From Okapia johnstoni (Eukaryota > Chordata > Mammalia > Artiodactyla > Giraffidae), in assembly GCA_024291935.2 (NCBI GenBank), contig CM044315.1, positions 55,092,385 through 55,156,384 on the forward strand: DNA of 64,000 nucleotides, given 5' to 3'. The notes beneath the pieces are model-generated. The model made no database searches and had not been told where the DNA came from. It saw only the letters and a list, made by a program, of their open reading frames with translations. A program made the position numbers and the translations under genes. Of this stretch, positions 44,404 to 57,035 are shown one piece after another (the first letter of the stretch is position 1; the number at the start of each line of letters is the position of its first letter).

Positions 44404-47357
44404 CTCAGTTCAGTTCAGTTCAATCGCTCAGTCGTGTCCCACTCTTTGCGACCCCATGGACTGCAGTACGCCAGGCTTCCCTGTCCATCATCAACTCCTG
44501 GAGCTTATTCAAACTCATGTCCATTGAGTCTGTGATGCCATCGAACCATCTCGTCCCTTTCTCCTCGCCTTCAATCTTTCCATCATCAGAGTCTTTTCCA
44601 ATGAGTCAGTTCCTCGAATTAGGTGGCCAAAGTACTGGGGCTTTGGCTTCAACATCAGCCCTTCCAATGAATATTCAAAACTGATTTCCTTTAGGATGAA
44701 CTGGTTGGACCTCCTTGCTGTCCAAGGGACTCTCAAGAGTCTTCTCCAACACCACAGTTCAAAACATCAATTCTTTGGCGCTCAGCTTTCTTTATAGTCC
44801 ATCTCTTACATCCATACCTGACTACTTGAGAAAAACCATAGCTTTGATTAGATGGACCTTTGTTGGCAAAGTAATGTCTCTGTTTTTAACATGCTATTTC
44901 ATAGCTGCAGTCACCATCTGCAGTAATTTTGGAGCCCCCCAAAATAAAATCTCTCACTGTTTCCATTGTTTACCCATCTATTCTCCATGAAGTGATGGGA
45001 CTGGATGCCATGATCTTAGTTTTCTGAACGTTGAGCTTTAAGCCAACTTTTTCACTCTCCTCTTTCACTTTCAACAAGAGGTTCTTTAGTTCCTCTTCGC
45101 TTTCTGCCATAAGGGCTGCGTCATCTGCGTATCTGAGGTTATTGATATTTCTCCCGTCAATTTTGATTCCAATTGTGCTTCATCCAGCCCAGCATTTTGC
45201 ATGATGTACTCTGCATGCAAGTTAAATAAGAAGGGTGACAATATACAGCCTTGACGTACTCCTTTTCCGATTTGGAACCAGTCTGTTGTTCCATGTTCAG
45301 TTCTAACTGTTGCTTCCTGACCTGCATACAGATTTCTCAGGAGGCAGGTCAGGTGGTCTGGCATTCCCATCTCTTTCAGAATTTTCCACAGTTTATTGTG
45401 ATCCACAAAGTCAAAGGCTTTGGCATAGTCAATAAAGCAGAAATAGATGTTTTTCTAGAACTATCTCACTTTCACGATGATCCAACGGATGTTGGCCATT
45501 TGATTTCTGGTTCCTCTGCCTTTCCTAAATCCAGACTGAACATCTAGAAGTTCATGGTTCATGTACTGTTGAATACTGGCTTGGAAAATTTTTAGCATTA
45601 CTTTGTTAATGTGTGAGATGAGTGCAATTATGCAGAAGTTTGAATATTCTTTGGCATTGCCTTTCTTTGGGATTGGAATGAAAACAGACATTTTCCAGTC
45701 CTGTGGCCACTGCTGAGTTTTCCAAATTTGCTGGCATATTGAGGGCACTACTTTTCACAGCATCATTTTTTAGGATTTGAAATAGCTCAACTGGAATTCC
45801 ATCACTTCCACTAACTTTGTTCATAGTGATGCTTCCTAAGGCCCACATGACTTGATATCCCAAGATGTCTGGCTCTAGGTGAGTGATCACACCATTGTGG
45901 TTATCTGGGTCATGAAGATCTTTTTTATATGGTTCTTCTGTGTATTCTTGCCACCTCTTCTTAATATCTTCTGCTTCTGTTAGGTCCATACCATTTCTGT
46001 CCTTTATTGTGCTCACCTTTGCATGAAATGTTCCCTTGGTATCTCTAATTTTCTTGAAGAGATCTCTAGTCTTTCCCATTCTGCTGTTTTCCTCTATTTC
46101 TTTGCATTGATCACTGAGAAAGGTTTTCTTATCTTTCCTTGCTATTCTTTGGAACTCTGCATTCAGATGCTTATATCTTTCCTTTTCTCCTTTGCTTTTA
46201 GCTTCTCTTCTTTTCTCAGCTATTTGTAAGGCCTCCTCAGACAACCATTTTACCTTTTTGAATTTCTTTTTCTTGGGGATGGTCTTGATCACTGCCTCCT
46301 GTACAATGTCACAAACCTATGTCCATCATTCTTCAGGCACTCTGTCTATCAGATCTAATGCCTTGAATCTATTTGTCACTTCCACTGTATAATTGTAAGG
46401 GATTTAATTTAGGTTGTACCTGAATGATCTAGTGGTTTTCCCTACTTTCTTCAGTTTAAGTCTGAATTTGGCAATAAGTAGTTCATAATCTGCGCCACAG
46501 TCAGCCCCTGGTCTTGTTTTTGCTGACTTTATAGACCTTCTCCATCTTTGGCTGCAAGAATATAATCAATCTGATTTAGGTATTGATCATCTGGTGATGT
46601 CCATGTGTAGAGTCTTCTCTTGAAAGATGGTTTGCTATGACCAGTGCATTCTCTTAGCAAAACATTGTTAGCCTTTGACCTGCTTCATTTTGTACTCCAA
46701 GGCCAAATTTGCTTGTTACTCCAGGTGTTTCTTTACTTCCTACTTTTGCATTCCAGTTCCCTATAATGAAAAGGACATTGTTTTTGGGTGTTAGTTCTAG
46801 AAGGTCTTGTAGGTCTTCATAAAACCCTTCAAATTCAGCTTCTTCAGCATTACTGGTTGGCGCATAGACTTGGATTACTATGATATTGAATGGTTTGCCT
46901 TGGAAACGAACAAAGATCTGTCTGTTTTTTTTTTTTCATTCTGTCATTTTTGAGATTGCACCCAAGTACTGCATTTCAGACTCTTTTGTTGACCATGATA
47001 GCTACTCTATTTCTTCTAAGGGATTCTTGCCCACGGTAGTAGATATAATGGTCTTCTGAGTTAAATTTGCCCATCCCAGTCCATTTTAGTTCACTGATAC
47101 CTAAAATGTTGATGTTCACTTGTCTCCTGTTTGACCGCTTCCAATTTACCTTGATTCATGGACCTAACATTCCAGATTCCTATGCAATATTGCTCTTTAC
47201 AGCATCAGACTTTACTTCCATCACCAATCACATCCACAACTGGGTGTTGTGTTTGCTTTGGTTCCATCTCTTCATTCTTTCTGGAATTGTTTCTCCACTG
47301 TTCTCCAGTAGCATAGCATATTGGGCAGCTACCGACCTGGGGAGTTCATCTTTCAGT
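44404..47357 (-). mobile_element. BovB LINE, 5' truncated, broken
   Basis: Collinear with the 33-37 kb BovB but without its nested insertions. Readable RT pieces are 45606-46292 (IPKKKKFKKVKWLSEEA, KDRNGMDLTEAEDIKK), 45086-45406 (MDHNKLWKILKEMGMP) and 44515-44736. Frameshifts break the reading frame. A T12 tract (46925-46936) is absent from the sister copy. Confidence 0.93.
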
Positions 47358-47419
47358 ATTATGTCTGTATTAAGTCTTGACATCAGGTAGTTTTTCAATC
47401 CTATAATATCACACATATT

Positions 47420-47615
47420 CACCCTTTAATTCTCAGAGTAACCATTGATATAGAAACTACTATAACTCCCACTAGATAAGAAACTGTTTGGTGATGTTAC
47501 AACTCCCATTTATAGATAAGGAAACCAAAACACAAAAAGATCAAATAACTTGCCTGCAGGAAGTCATTTTGAGCCTAAGCCAGCTGACTTCAGTGCCATT
47601 GTTCACATGCAATTA
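47420..47615 (-). mobile_element. MIR remnant
   Basis: Antisense order 'catttatagataaggaaacc', 'caaataacttgcctgcag', 'gagcctaagccagctgac'. Confidence 0.5.
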
Positions 47616-48002
47616 ACCAGTCTGCTTTTTGAGATGATGCCATTTTGTTGTTACTGGATCTAGTCTGATACAAATATTAGAAACTTTCTAAGTCATATCA
47701 GAATAGTATTTATAACTCATTGTGTAGGGTTATTTAGAGAACATTTAAAGATTTTATTTACCAGAAGATGAGAGATCAACTTTTTAGTTAATTCTTACAG
47801 TGGGATAGTTGTTAATTCATTATTTTGAAAGAAATTTTTGAATTCTCTTTAAGTTGATTACTACATATATGACCACCAGTATTGAGCAATTGCTGGATCC
47901 ACCTTCTGCTTCGTTATAATATATTACCCATGGAGTTTATCAGTCCATTTGATTCTGACACAGAACCTTTTTTTTTGTTTTCCTGGAAGCTTTTGGTTCA
48001 CT

Positions 48003-48457
48003 GAGAGTTCCCTAGTCAAGGTAATGGTCTTTCTAGTTGTCATGTATGGATGTGAGAGCTGGACAATAAAGAAGGCAGAGTTCCAAAAAATTGATACTGA
48101 AGTGTGATGTTGGAGAAGACTCTTGAGAGTCCCTTGGACAGCAAGGAGATCAAACCAGTTAATCCTAAAGGGAATCAATCCTGAATATTCTTGGAAAGAC
48201 TGATGCTAAAGCTGAAGCTCCAATACTTTGGCCACCTGATTTGAAGAACTGACTCATTGGAAAAGCCCCTGATGCTGGGAAATATCGAAGGCAGAAGGAG
48301 AAGAAGGTGACAGAAGATAAGATGGTTGGATGGCATCACTGATTTAATGGACACGAACTTGGACAAACTTCAGGAGATGGTGAGGGACAGGGAAGCCTGG
48401 CATGCTCTAGTCCATGGGGTCGCAAACAATTGGACGTGACTTGGTGACTGAACAACA
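48003..48457 (+). mobile_element. BovB LINE 3' fragment
   Basis: 'gtcatgtatggatgtgagag' to 'ttggtgactgaacaac'. Decayed frame of the RT C-terminal region. Confidence 0.9.
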
Positions 48458-49622
48458 ATGAACAACAATAATGTATGTTGTATCTTTCTTATACTTAGAA
48501 AAAAGGACCTATCCATATTTTATAGACACATACTTAATGGAATAAATAAAATGTACCTATATATTAATGTTTTCTATTTATATTAAAGTCAATATAAATT
48601 AACATCTAACATTATGGTCACACATTTTAAAAATGAGTTAATTTTTCTTTTTTCAGTATCATTACTGAGTTTCTAATGCTCAAATTGTTACATGTTGGTG
48701 GATGGACATCCCTTTAAGATGGCACCTTTGTCCTTAAACCATGTCCCTGACATTCTTGAAATCAATCTCACTTTCTAATAATAACAATAGATAAATAAAT
48801 AATAGATAAAATATTTTCAACTGCCCTCTATTCAATCTTATTATTTTTTCCTAAAATAACATTAGAGATAAAAATCTGGGCTGCTAGGATTGCCCGTGGC
48901 TTTTTGTGGCAGGCAAAAGTACTGTTACAACTCTTGCTGCTGGATCATTTTTAGTATAGAACTAGAACCCAGTATTTCTTTGTAAGGTTATGAATTCACA
49001 CTGATTTTTCTAACTCAATATTTTATGGTGTTGTATAGTACTTTTCTCACTGTATGCAGTTGCAGCAACCACCAAGGCTTTTAACTATGCCCTAGCGCTC
49101 TGTAAATCTCAGTTTTCTCTACACCCTTATTTGCAAAATTGGTGTATTCAAAAATTTGTTTGAACAACAAAGAAAATAGGCAAGTAAAAGCCTAAACATG
49201 ATTGGTAAACAGTAAACAAACACTTAACATTGCCTAGAGCTATAGATACAAAATTCATTACTATTTCCTCTTCCTTGGCAATTTTCTTCCATTGATCCAC
49301 AGGCTCTGCTGCAAGGCTGTCATGTTAGTTCAATTCAGTCTTAATATATAACTATAGCTGTTTGATTTGGAGCTGACTCTTTGCAGGACTCTAGGTCAAA
49401 TTCTCCTTTTCAGGCCTTAATTACTATTTTCTTTTCTCTTGAGAAATAATTGACATTAGTAGATTGTGAATGTTCTCTTTTCACCAAGGTAAATCATTTT
49501 AAGATGCATGCACCTTCTCCTAAAGATAAAAGGCACATGTATTTGCCTTGGCTATGGTTCCGCGGTGATCTAATATAGCTTATGGCAGAAACCCTGTCAG
49601 GGGTTTATACCAACCTACCAAT
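48458..49622. other. Intergenic, no gene seen
   Basis: AT-rich. No exon or repeat family recognised. Confidence 0.5.
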
Positions 49623-49834
49623 AGGCTTCCCTGGTGGCTCAGACGGTAAAGCATCTGTCTACAATGTGGGAGACCTGGGTTCAATCCCTGAGTTGGGAAG
49701 ATCTCCTGGAGAAGGAAATGGCGACCCATTCCAGTATTCTTGCCTGGAAAATTTCATGGATGGAGGAGCCTGGTAGGCTACAGTCCATGGGTTGCAAAGA
49801 GTCAGACACAACTGAGTGACTTCACTTTCTTTCT
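49623..49834 (+). mobile_element. BovA-core SINE
   Basis: 'ggcttccctggtggctcag' to 'gagtgacttcactttc'. Confidence 0.93.
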
Positions 49835-50419
49835 TGGTAAGTTGTCCACAGCTGGTTCAGTCAGCCATGACTGGAGAGGTAGGGCAAATTCATGGAGGAT
49901 AAAAACTGCCTTGTTTTGAGGAAAGGGCAGCTTCTTGAAGAAGAGGGGATAATTGTGTGTCAAGCAGGCAACCCCAAAGTGTCTAATAGTAGCTTACAAA
50001 TGAGGAATTATTGGTATTCTAGAGCAAGACAGTTCAATAGTATTTTTTGTAAAGATGCGAATTTTGTCTGTACTTTTCCATACAGTAGCCGCTAAGCAAC
50101 TATATGTGGCTTTTCAGTACTTGAAATGTCACTAGCGCAACTGAAGAACTGAAAACATGAAGTTAATTTTATATAATTAAAATTAATTTAAATTTAAATA
50201 GTCACATGTGGTTAGCAACTGTTGTATTGGATGGCACCATTTTAGAATTGTCAGTGAAACCATACTTATTTATAACTTCAGAATTTGGAATCAGTCTTGG
50301 TTACAAATTTGGTCTTTGCCATTGATTATCAGAGTGAAATTAAGTAAATTATTTTATTTAGCCAAGTTTTCTTTTTTAACAGAAAAGTGGAAATAATAAT
50401 CCCTACTTTGTATAGGATG

Positions 50420-50578
50420 TGTTGTGCTGTACTCGGTCACTTCAGTGATGTCTGACTCTTTGCAACCCTGTGGATTGTAGCCCACCAGGCTCTTCTGTCC
50501 ATGAAATTCTCCAGGTAAGAATACTGGAGTGGGTTGCTATACCCTTCTCCAGGGGATCTTCCCAACCCAGTGATTGAA
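50420..50578 (-). mobile_element. BovA-core SINE, 3' half of a possibly split element
   Basis: Starts after CTTTGTATAGGATG (50406-50419) and ends inside the SINE at 'cagtgattgaaccc'. The missing head may be 51792-51854. Confidence 0.8.
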
Positions 50579-50727
50579 CCCTTGACTCATGAAGGATTGC
50601 ATTAAGACCCAATAGTTCTTAAATAATATTACAAATAACCATATAAATTTCAAATTCAGCAAAGGCTAACAACCTTTTTTTTTTCATTAATTGAGAAAAT
50701 CTATATCATTTATTTTTCTGCATTTTT

Positions 50728-51010
50728 TTTAAGATTTTATTTTCAAGAGAACTTTTAGGTTCACAAAAAATTTAGAGGAAGATTCAGAGATTTCCTATTT
50801 ACCTCCTGCACTACATGTGTGCAGCCTTCTCCAATTATCAACATCCTCACCAGAGTAGTGTGTTTGTTATGATTAAACCCATATTTTACATTAGCGTTCA
50901 CTCTCAGTATTGCATATTCTATGGGTTTGGACAAATGCCTGACATCACTATAATACTGTACAGACTATTTTTATTACTCTAAAAATACTCTGTGCTTCAC
51001 TTCAGTTAAT
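50728..51010 (-). mobile_element. Old L1 3' UTR fragment
   Basis: 'acttttaggttcacaaaaa', 'cagcctt...ccaattatcaac', 'gggtttggacaaatgcc', 'aaaatactctgtgcttc' match mammalian-wide L1M 3' UTR order. Confidence 0.7.
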
Positions 51011-51288
51011 AATACAATACTCTTTTTACTCACTCAAATACAAATTTTCATTAAGCACTCAGAGTAACAAACTTTATTCCTTACATACATTTTTAATACA
51101 TCCTTCAATCAAAAGTACAGTCAATCATTACAATGAATATATTGCTATTAACACATAGTGACTAATTTATTGTACTTTATGGCTGTTCAAGGAAAGAAAG
51201 ACATAGGCCTGGACATAGATAGTGACAGAATCAATCAATGGGATTCTATTCTGAGCAACTCAAAGGAGAAATCCTTTCTATTACCTTG

Positions 51289-51502
51289 AAAGTGGAAGTG
51301 TTAGCTGCTCAGTCATGTCCCACTCTTTGGGACTCCAAGGACTGTAGCCCACAGGCTTTTCTGTCCATGGAATTCTCCAGGCTAGAATACTGGAGTGAGT
51401 TGCCATTGCCATCTCCAAGGGGTCTTCCTGACCTAGGGATTGAGCCTGGGTCTCCCCCGTATTAGGCAGATTCTTTACCATCTGAGCCAACAGGGAAGCC
51501 CA
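51289..51502 (-). mobile_element. BovA-core SINE
   Basis: 'aagtgttagctgctcagtc' to 'gagccaacagggaagcc'. Confidence 0.92.
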
Positions 51503-51512
51503 AACATAGGGC

Positions 51513-51716
51513 TGTGAGTGTGTGCTCAGTCGTGTCTGAATCTTTGGGACTGCATGGACTCCAGCCTGCCAGGCTTCTCCATCCGTGGAATTTTCCAGGC
51601 AAGAATACTGGAGTGGGTTGCATTTCCCACTCTAACCTAGGTATCAAACCTGTGACTCCTGTGTCTCCTGCATTAGCAGCCAGATTCTTTACCACTGAGT
51701 CACCTGGGAAGCCCAA
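51513..51716 (-). mobile_element. BovA-core SINE
   Basis: 'gtgtgctcagtcgtgtctg' to 'gagtcacctgggaagcc'. Lies 10 bp from the previous SINE. Confidence 0.92.
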
Positions 51717-51791
51717 GACTGACATTCACAATAATAGCCATTCTTTCTACTGCATAAAGATACCATTCTAGACCCTTTACCTCCATCTTTG

Positions 51792-51854
51792 CAGTGAATC
51801 TGCATCTCCTGCATTGTAGGTGGATTCTTTACTCCACAGCCACCAGGAAAACCC
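51792..51854 (-). mobile_element. SINE head fragment
   Basis: 'ctgcatctcctgcattgtag' to 'gccaccaggaaaaccc', the tRNA-like end only, followed by CTTTGTATAGGATG (51855-51868). Confidence 0.8.
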
Positions 51855-51868
51855 CTTTGTATAGGATG

Positions 51869-52082
51869 CTAAGTTGCTTTAGTCATATCCAACTCTTTAC
51901 GATCCCATAGACTGTAGTCCCCCAGGATCCTTTGTCCATGAGATTCTCCAGACAAGAATACTTGGGTGATGCCATTTCCTCCTTCAGGAGATCTTCCTGA
52001 CCCAGTGATTGAACCCATGTTTCTTATGTCACCTCCATTGGCAGACAGGTTCTTTACTGCTAGCATCACCTGGGGAGCCCCT
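51869..52082 (-). mobile_element. BovA-core SINE
   Basis: 'ctaagttgctttagtcatat' to 'catcacctggggagccc'. Confidence 0.9.
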
Positions 52083-52289
52083 ATAGTGTGGGATAGCATG
52101 ACTCCAAGTGTGGTCTTCATAGCAGTGTCTGTCAGCAGACTATTTGTTGCAGGTTAGACATGAAATGTGAGCAATAGAAACTACTATAAAAATTTGACAG
52201 AGTAAATTGATATCTTTTGACTATAACAAAATTTTGTATGACATTTAAAATTTTCTAGCTATTTGTTATATTTTACAAAATACTAGTCT

Positions 52290-53790
52290 GCAACAGATTG
52301 GAAACAAAACAAAGTTGGTACATATATGCAATGGAATATTCGGCTCAGTTCAGTCACTCAGTCGTGTCCGACTCTTTGCAACCCCATGAACTGCAGTACG
52401 CCAGGCCTCTCTGTCCATCACCAACTCCCAGAGTCTACCCAAACCCATGTCCATCGAGTCAGTGATGCCATCCAACCATCTCATCCTCTGTCGTCCCCTT
52501 CTCCTCCTGCCCCCAATCCTACCCAGCATCAGGGTCTTTTCCAATGAGTCAACTCTTCGCATGAGGTGGCCAAAGTTTTGGAGTTTCAGCTTCAACATCA
52601 GTCCTTCCAATGAACACCCAGGATAAATCTCCTTTAGGATGGATTGATTGGATCTCCTTGCAGTCCAAGGGACTCTCAAGAGTCTTCTCCAACACCACAG
52701 TTCAAAAACATCAATTCTGCGGCGCTCACCTTTCTTCACCGTCCAACTCTCACATCCATACATGACCACTGGAAAAACCATAGCCTTGACTAGATGGACT
52801 TTTGTTGGCAAAGTAATGTCTCTGCTTTTAAATATGCTATCTAAGTTGGCCATAACCTTCCTTCCAAGGAGTAAGCGTCTTTTAGTTTCATGGCTGCAAT
52901 CACCATCAGCAGTGATTTTGGAGCTCAAAAAAATGAAGTCTGACACTGTTTCCACTGTTTCCCTATCTATTTCCCATGAAGTGATGGGACCAGATGCCAT
53001 GATCTTAGTTTTATGAATGTTGACCTTTAAGCCAACATTTTCACTCTCCTCTTTCACTTTCATCAAGAGGCTCTTTAGTTCCTCTTCACTTTCTGCCATA
53101 AAGGTGGTGTCATCTGCATATCTGAGGTTATTGATATTTCTCCCGGCAATCTTGATTCCAGCTTGTGTTTCTTCCAGCCCAGCATTTCTCATGATGTACT
53201 CTGCATAGAAGTTAAATAAGCAGGGTGACAATATACAGCCTTGACGTACTCCTTTTCCTATTTGGAACCAGTCTGTTGTTCCATGTCCAGTTCTAACTGT
53301 TGCTTAGCCATAAAAAGAAACACATTTGAGCCACTCCCAGTGAGGTGGAAAAACCTAGAACCTGTTATACAGAGTGAAGTAAGTCAGAAAGAGAAAAACA
53401 AATATTGTATATTAATGTATATATATAGAGTCTAGAAATGGTACTGATGAACCTATTTGCAGGGGGGGAATAGAGACACAGACATAGAGAACAGACTTAT
53501 GGACACAGCAGGAGAAGGAGAGGGTGGAATGAACTGAGAGAATAACATTGAAACATATGGATCACCATACGTAAAATAGATAGGTAATGGAAAGTCGCTG
53601 TATAACACTGGAAGCTCAACCTGGTACTCTGTGACAGTATAGAAGGGTGGGATGGGGTAGGTCATGGGAGGGAGGTTCAAGAGGGAGGAGACATAAGTAT
53701 ACCTATGGTTGATTCACATTGTTGTATGGCAGAAACCAACACAACATTGTAAAGCAATTATTCTCCCATTAAAAATAAATTGAAAGAAAA
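52290..53790 (+). mobile_element. L1 LINE 3' end, split by a BovB insertion
   Basis: Left part 'ggtacatatatgcaatgg' + 'aatatt'. Right part resumes 'agccataaaaagaaacac', then 'gaagtaagtcagaaagag', 'ggagggaggttcaagagg' and a poly(A)-like end. This is the typical artiodactyl L1 ORF2/3' UTR order. Confidence 0.9.
52347..53304 (-). mobile_element. BovB LINE 3' portion with a 293-codon open RT frame, inside L1
   Basis: The open frame 53231-52350 (minus) covers the RT palm and thumb to the 3' end. RYADD is the polymerase catalytic motif, followed by [13 protein letters not shown] and [10 protein letters not shown]. It is 5' truncated, so it has no endonuclease and cannot be autonomous. It is the least decayed BovB here. 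Possible TSD GCTCAG/GCTTAG at the L1 junctions. Confidence 0.93.
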
Positions 53791-53860
53791 GCAAAAAAGC
53801 TAGATGGTGTTTAAAAATTAGAGACTGATTAATCAAAATGAAGCCGTTCATATATCATAA

Positions 53861-54070
53861 GTGAAAGTAAAAGTGTTAGTCACTCAGTTGTGTCTGACTC
53901 TTTGTGACCCCATGGACTGTAGCACTCTAGGCTCCTCTGTCCAAGGAATTCTCTAGGCAATAATACTGGAGTGGGTTGCCATTCCCTTCTCCAGGGGATC
54001 TTCCCAACCCAGGGATCGAACCCAGGAGTCATGCATTGCAGGCAGATTCTTTACCATCTGAGCCAGATGC
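53861..54070 (-). mobile_element. BovA-core SINE
   Basis: TSD CATATATCATAA at 53849-53860 and 54071-54082. Confidence 0.95.
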
Positions 54071-54246
54071 CATATATCATAACATTTTGTTTAAAATTAA
54101 TCTGGACAAGTTTCTTCTTCTCCTTATGCTTCCCTTAACTCCTCTTTTTTCTCTTTTCTGTCTTCCTCCTCTGCTTCCACTTCCTCCTCCTTTTAAAAGT
54201 CATCTATGGTAATTTTAAAACAGATTAGAAAAGCTTTAAGAACTAA

Positions 54247-54476
54247 GTGTGCATGCATGCATACTAAGTTGCTTCAGTCATGTCCAACTCTTTGCGACCC
54301 TATGGGCTATAGCCTACAAGGCTCCTCTGTCCATGGGATTCTCCAGGCAAGAATACTGGAGTGAGTTGACATTTCCTACTCCAGGGAATCTTCCTGACCT
54401 AGGGATCGAACTTGTATCTCTTATGTCTCCTGCTTGGCAGGCAGGTTCTTTACCACTAGCACCACCTGGGAAGCCC
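54247..54476 (-). mobile_element. BovA-core SINE
   Basis: TSD AAGAACTAA at 54238-54246 and 54477-54485. Confidence 0.94.
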
Positions 54477-54485
54477 AAGAACTAA

Positions 54486-55689
54486 AAGTAATTGTCCTAT
54501 ATATTGTGTAGGTGTTTGTGTACACATTCAGAAGGATAGTCTAAAAAGTCTAACAAATATTTCAACTGATAGACCACATCCATTAGTATTGTACCTAATC
54601 CTTATTTCCTGAGATGAAATATTAAAAATATTTGGCTTTTATGTGTTAACCTTATATAGAAACCATGATGAGGAGCCTCCTCCAGGAAGAAAAATCACAG
54701 TTGCAAGTAAGCAGAGTTATTTGAAAGTTAAAATTTGAAATGATCACATAGTGAATTTGAATAGAGATGTATAAAGTCAGGGAAAGAAACAATGGCTTCC
54801 AGGCTTATACTTGACAATGATCACATAAAATGTTATAATATATATCCATAGAAAAAAGTGACAAGGGGATGCATATGAGATCAGCGGATAGCTGTGTTAA
54901 TCATTCAGAAATTCCAGGAAAAAAAGGAATCACAAATGCATAAATTTGTATGACAATCCAAGCATTGTGTGCTGGCGAGGTGTGGGCTGGTGCTTCTCAG
55001 GTCATGTAAATCTCCATCTGCCTCACAGACAGAAATTTCATTCCTGTGGCACAGAACACAAAAGGCTCACAAAACACAATGCCAGTAAACATTAGAATCA
55101 AATAATTGGCTCCACTTATTCTGATTCCATGCTCACCAAGCAGCCTTCTGCTTCTTTGGCTTTGTATGAGATTTATCTACAGGGGGTTGTGCTGTTGAGT
55201 AATTCTAGCCCACTCCATCATTAATTTTAGATTGGAATTCTGATTTATCAGTCATTTATCTTCTGCTGTCTCAAGTTCATTCCTGCAAAATGGAATGACT
55301 GTCAAGAAGCTGACAAAAATAGGTTTCTTTACTTGTCATATCGGGGACCAGTTCATGGACTATGGTGAATATGTTGTAGCACATTCCACTATTGAAGGCT
55401 CTTGATTATCAGCCAACATTCTCCAAATGGTAACTCTTTGCGTTCCCTGGGCCAAATGTTCATAACAGTCAGGGAAGCATGGTAGGTTGGATTTTAGAAA
55501 TAGGGGATCCTCAATAATTATATAGTCACTTGACTTAATTTTTTTCCATTGATATTGCCTCAAAACAATTCAAATGATATTATTTTAGAAGTATCAAGAA
55601 TAAAATGTGAGGATAAAACTTAACTGAGAGTTGAAATTATGAAGTTTGAGGGATGGAAATAAATAAAGAGGGAGTAGTTAGAATAAAGA
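54486..55689. other. Intergenic, no gene seen
   Basis: No exon or repeat family recognised. Confidence 0.5.
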
Positions 55690-55832
55690 TGGGATCCTTT
55701 TTTAAAAATTAAAAAAAAAGTTGGCTGTGAAGCATGTGACATCTTAGTCCCCCCCCCCCCCCAAGGATCAAACCCATACCCCCTGCATTGGAAGCACAGA
55801 GTCTTAATCACTGGAGCACCAGGGAAGTCTGA
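55690..55832 (-). mobile_element. CHR-like SINE with a C14 run
   Basis: Reverse-complement CHR-type SINE ('ggatcaaacccatacccc' to 'gagcaccagggaagtc'). A run of about 14 C's starts near 55750 inside it. Confidence 0.8.
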
Positions 55833-56617
55833 AGATGGCATCCTCCTGATACATACGGTTTCACGTACTGTTTTTCCTTGCGCCAATTTCTCCCACTTCA
55901 ATGCTTTCCCAATATCCACCTTTTTTTTCTATAAATGAGAATGGGAAAATGCTGAGGAGCAAAGACTGTAAGAAGTATCTTAAAATCAGAATTGAAGGAA
56001 GAGTACTGGTCAAATTAATAATTGTATCCAGAAAACAGATGACAGGAGAGAGAAAACTCAGAGAGGCAAATTTACATGGTAAAGGAAAATTGTATTATTT
56101 TATTAAGGTAATAATGCATTGATTTTTACACATGGTTAGGGGTTAGGAGCTCTTAGTAAATCACAATTTTTGTTAGCACATGAACTTTAAAGGAAATGAA
56201 GGAAAAGAGCAGACTGAGCAGAAGATATAGGTAACAACAAAATTTACACTTGATTCCATAAATGCAAGTGGTATAAATATCTAATACCTATTGCATAATA
56301 GAATGCCTACCATATTCACTAAATTGAATGTAGAAGTATAAAAAGCAATTTTCAGAAACATCACATATGCCTAAGTGTAGTTTGTAGAAATTGATGAATG
56401 TTTATGATATGCTAATCCTAAACAGCAAAAGCAAAACCTAGTTTAGGTGACAGATGATATTGAAACCAAACTTTGCAATAAGAATGACAGAAGAGAACTT
56501 TATTCCAGGTAATGATTTCCAATCTACACACCATGAGGTGGTAAGATTTTATGATTCCATCTAAATACTGATTATAAATCAGGATTCTTATTAAAAGTAA
56601 AATTATAGCATTCCTTG
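55833..56617. other. Intergenic, no gene seen
   Basis: AT-rich, no recognisable repeat. Confidence 0.5.
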
Positions 56618-56709
56618 AAGTGAAAGTGAAAGTGAGAGTCGCTCAGTCGTGTTCAACTCTTTGAGACCCCATGGACTATACAGTCCATGGAATTCTTCAC
56701 GCCAGAAGA
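56618..56709 (-). mobile_element. BovA SINE 3' fragment
   Basis: 'gagagtcgctcagtcgtg' to 'ccatggaattcttcacgcc'. Confidence 0.85.
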
Positions 56710-56958
56710 ATGTTAAATAAACCAGTCCATCATTCATTAATTAACTAATTCCTATTGCAAGTATTTTTTTTTTCTCTACTGCAAGTATTTATTGAGGGTT
56801 CATTAATACCAGGCTATGGATATTAGGGTGAACACAACACAGTCTGTACTTGTAGGAGTTTACATTCTATGGGATACATAGGGAAGTAAGTCAGCAATTA
56901 CACTGTGATGTGACTAGATGGTAAGTGGTGGTAACAGTACTCAAAGCGCTGGAATTAT

Positions 56959-57035
56959 TGCTTGGCCAAAAAGTTTGTTCTGGTTTTCTATAACATCTTA
57001 TGGAAAAACCCAAACAAAATTTTTGGCCAGCTCAA
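56959..57035. mobile_element. Mariner-type MITE, about 75 bp palindrome
   Basis: 'ttggccaaaaagtttgttc' is mirrored by 'aacaaaatttttggccag', with the middle 'taacatcttatggaaaaacc'. It matches the ruminant mariner-derived short elements I know. Confidence 0.8.

Noticed and set aside
52350..53231. 293-codon minus ORF as a host gene
   Set aside because: It is the reverse-transcriptase part of BovB and starts inside the RT domain because the element is truncated.
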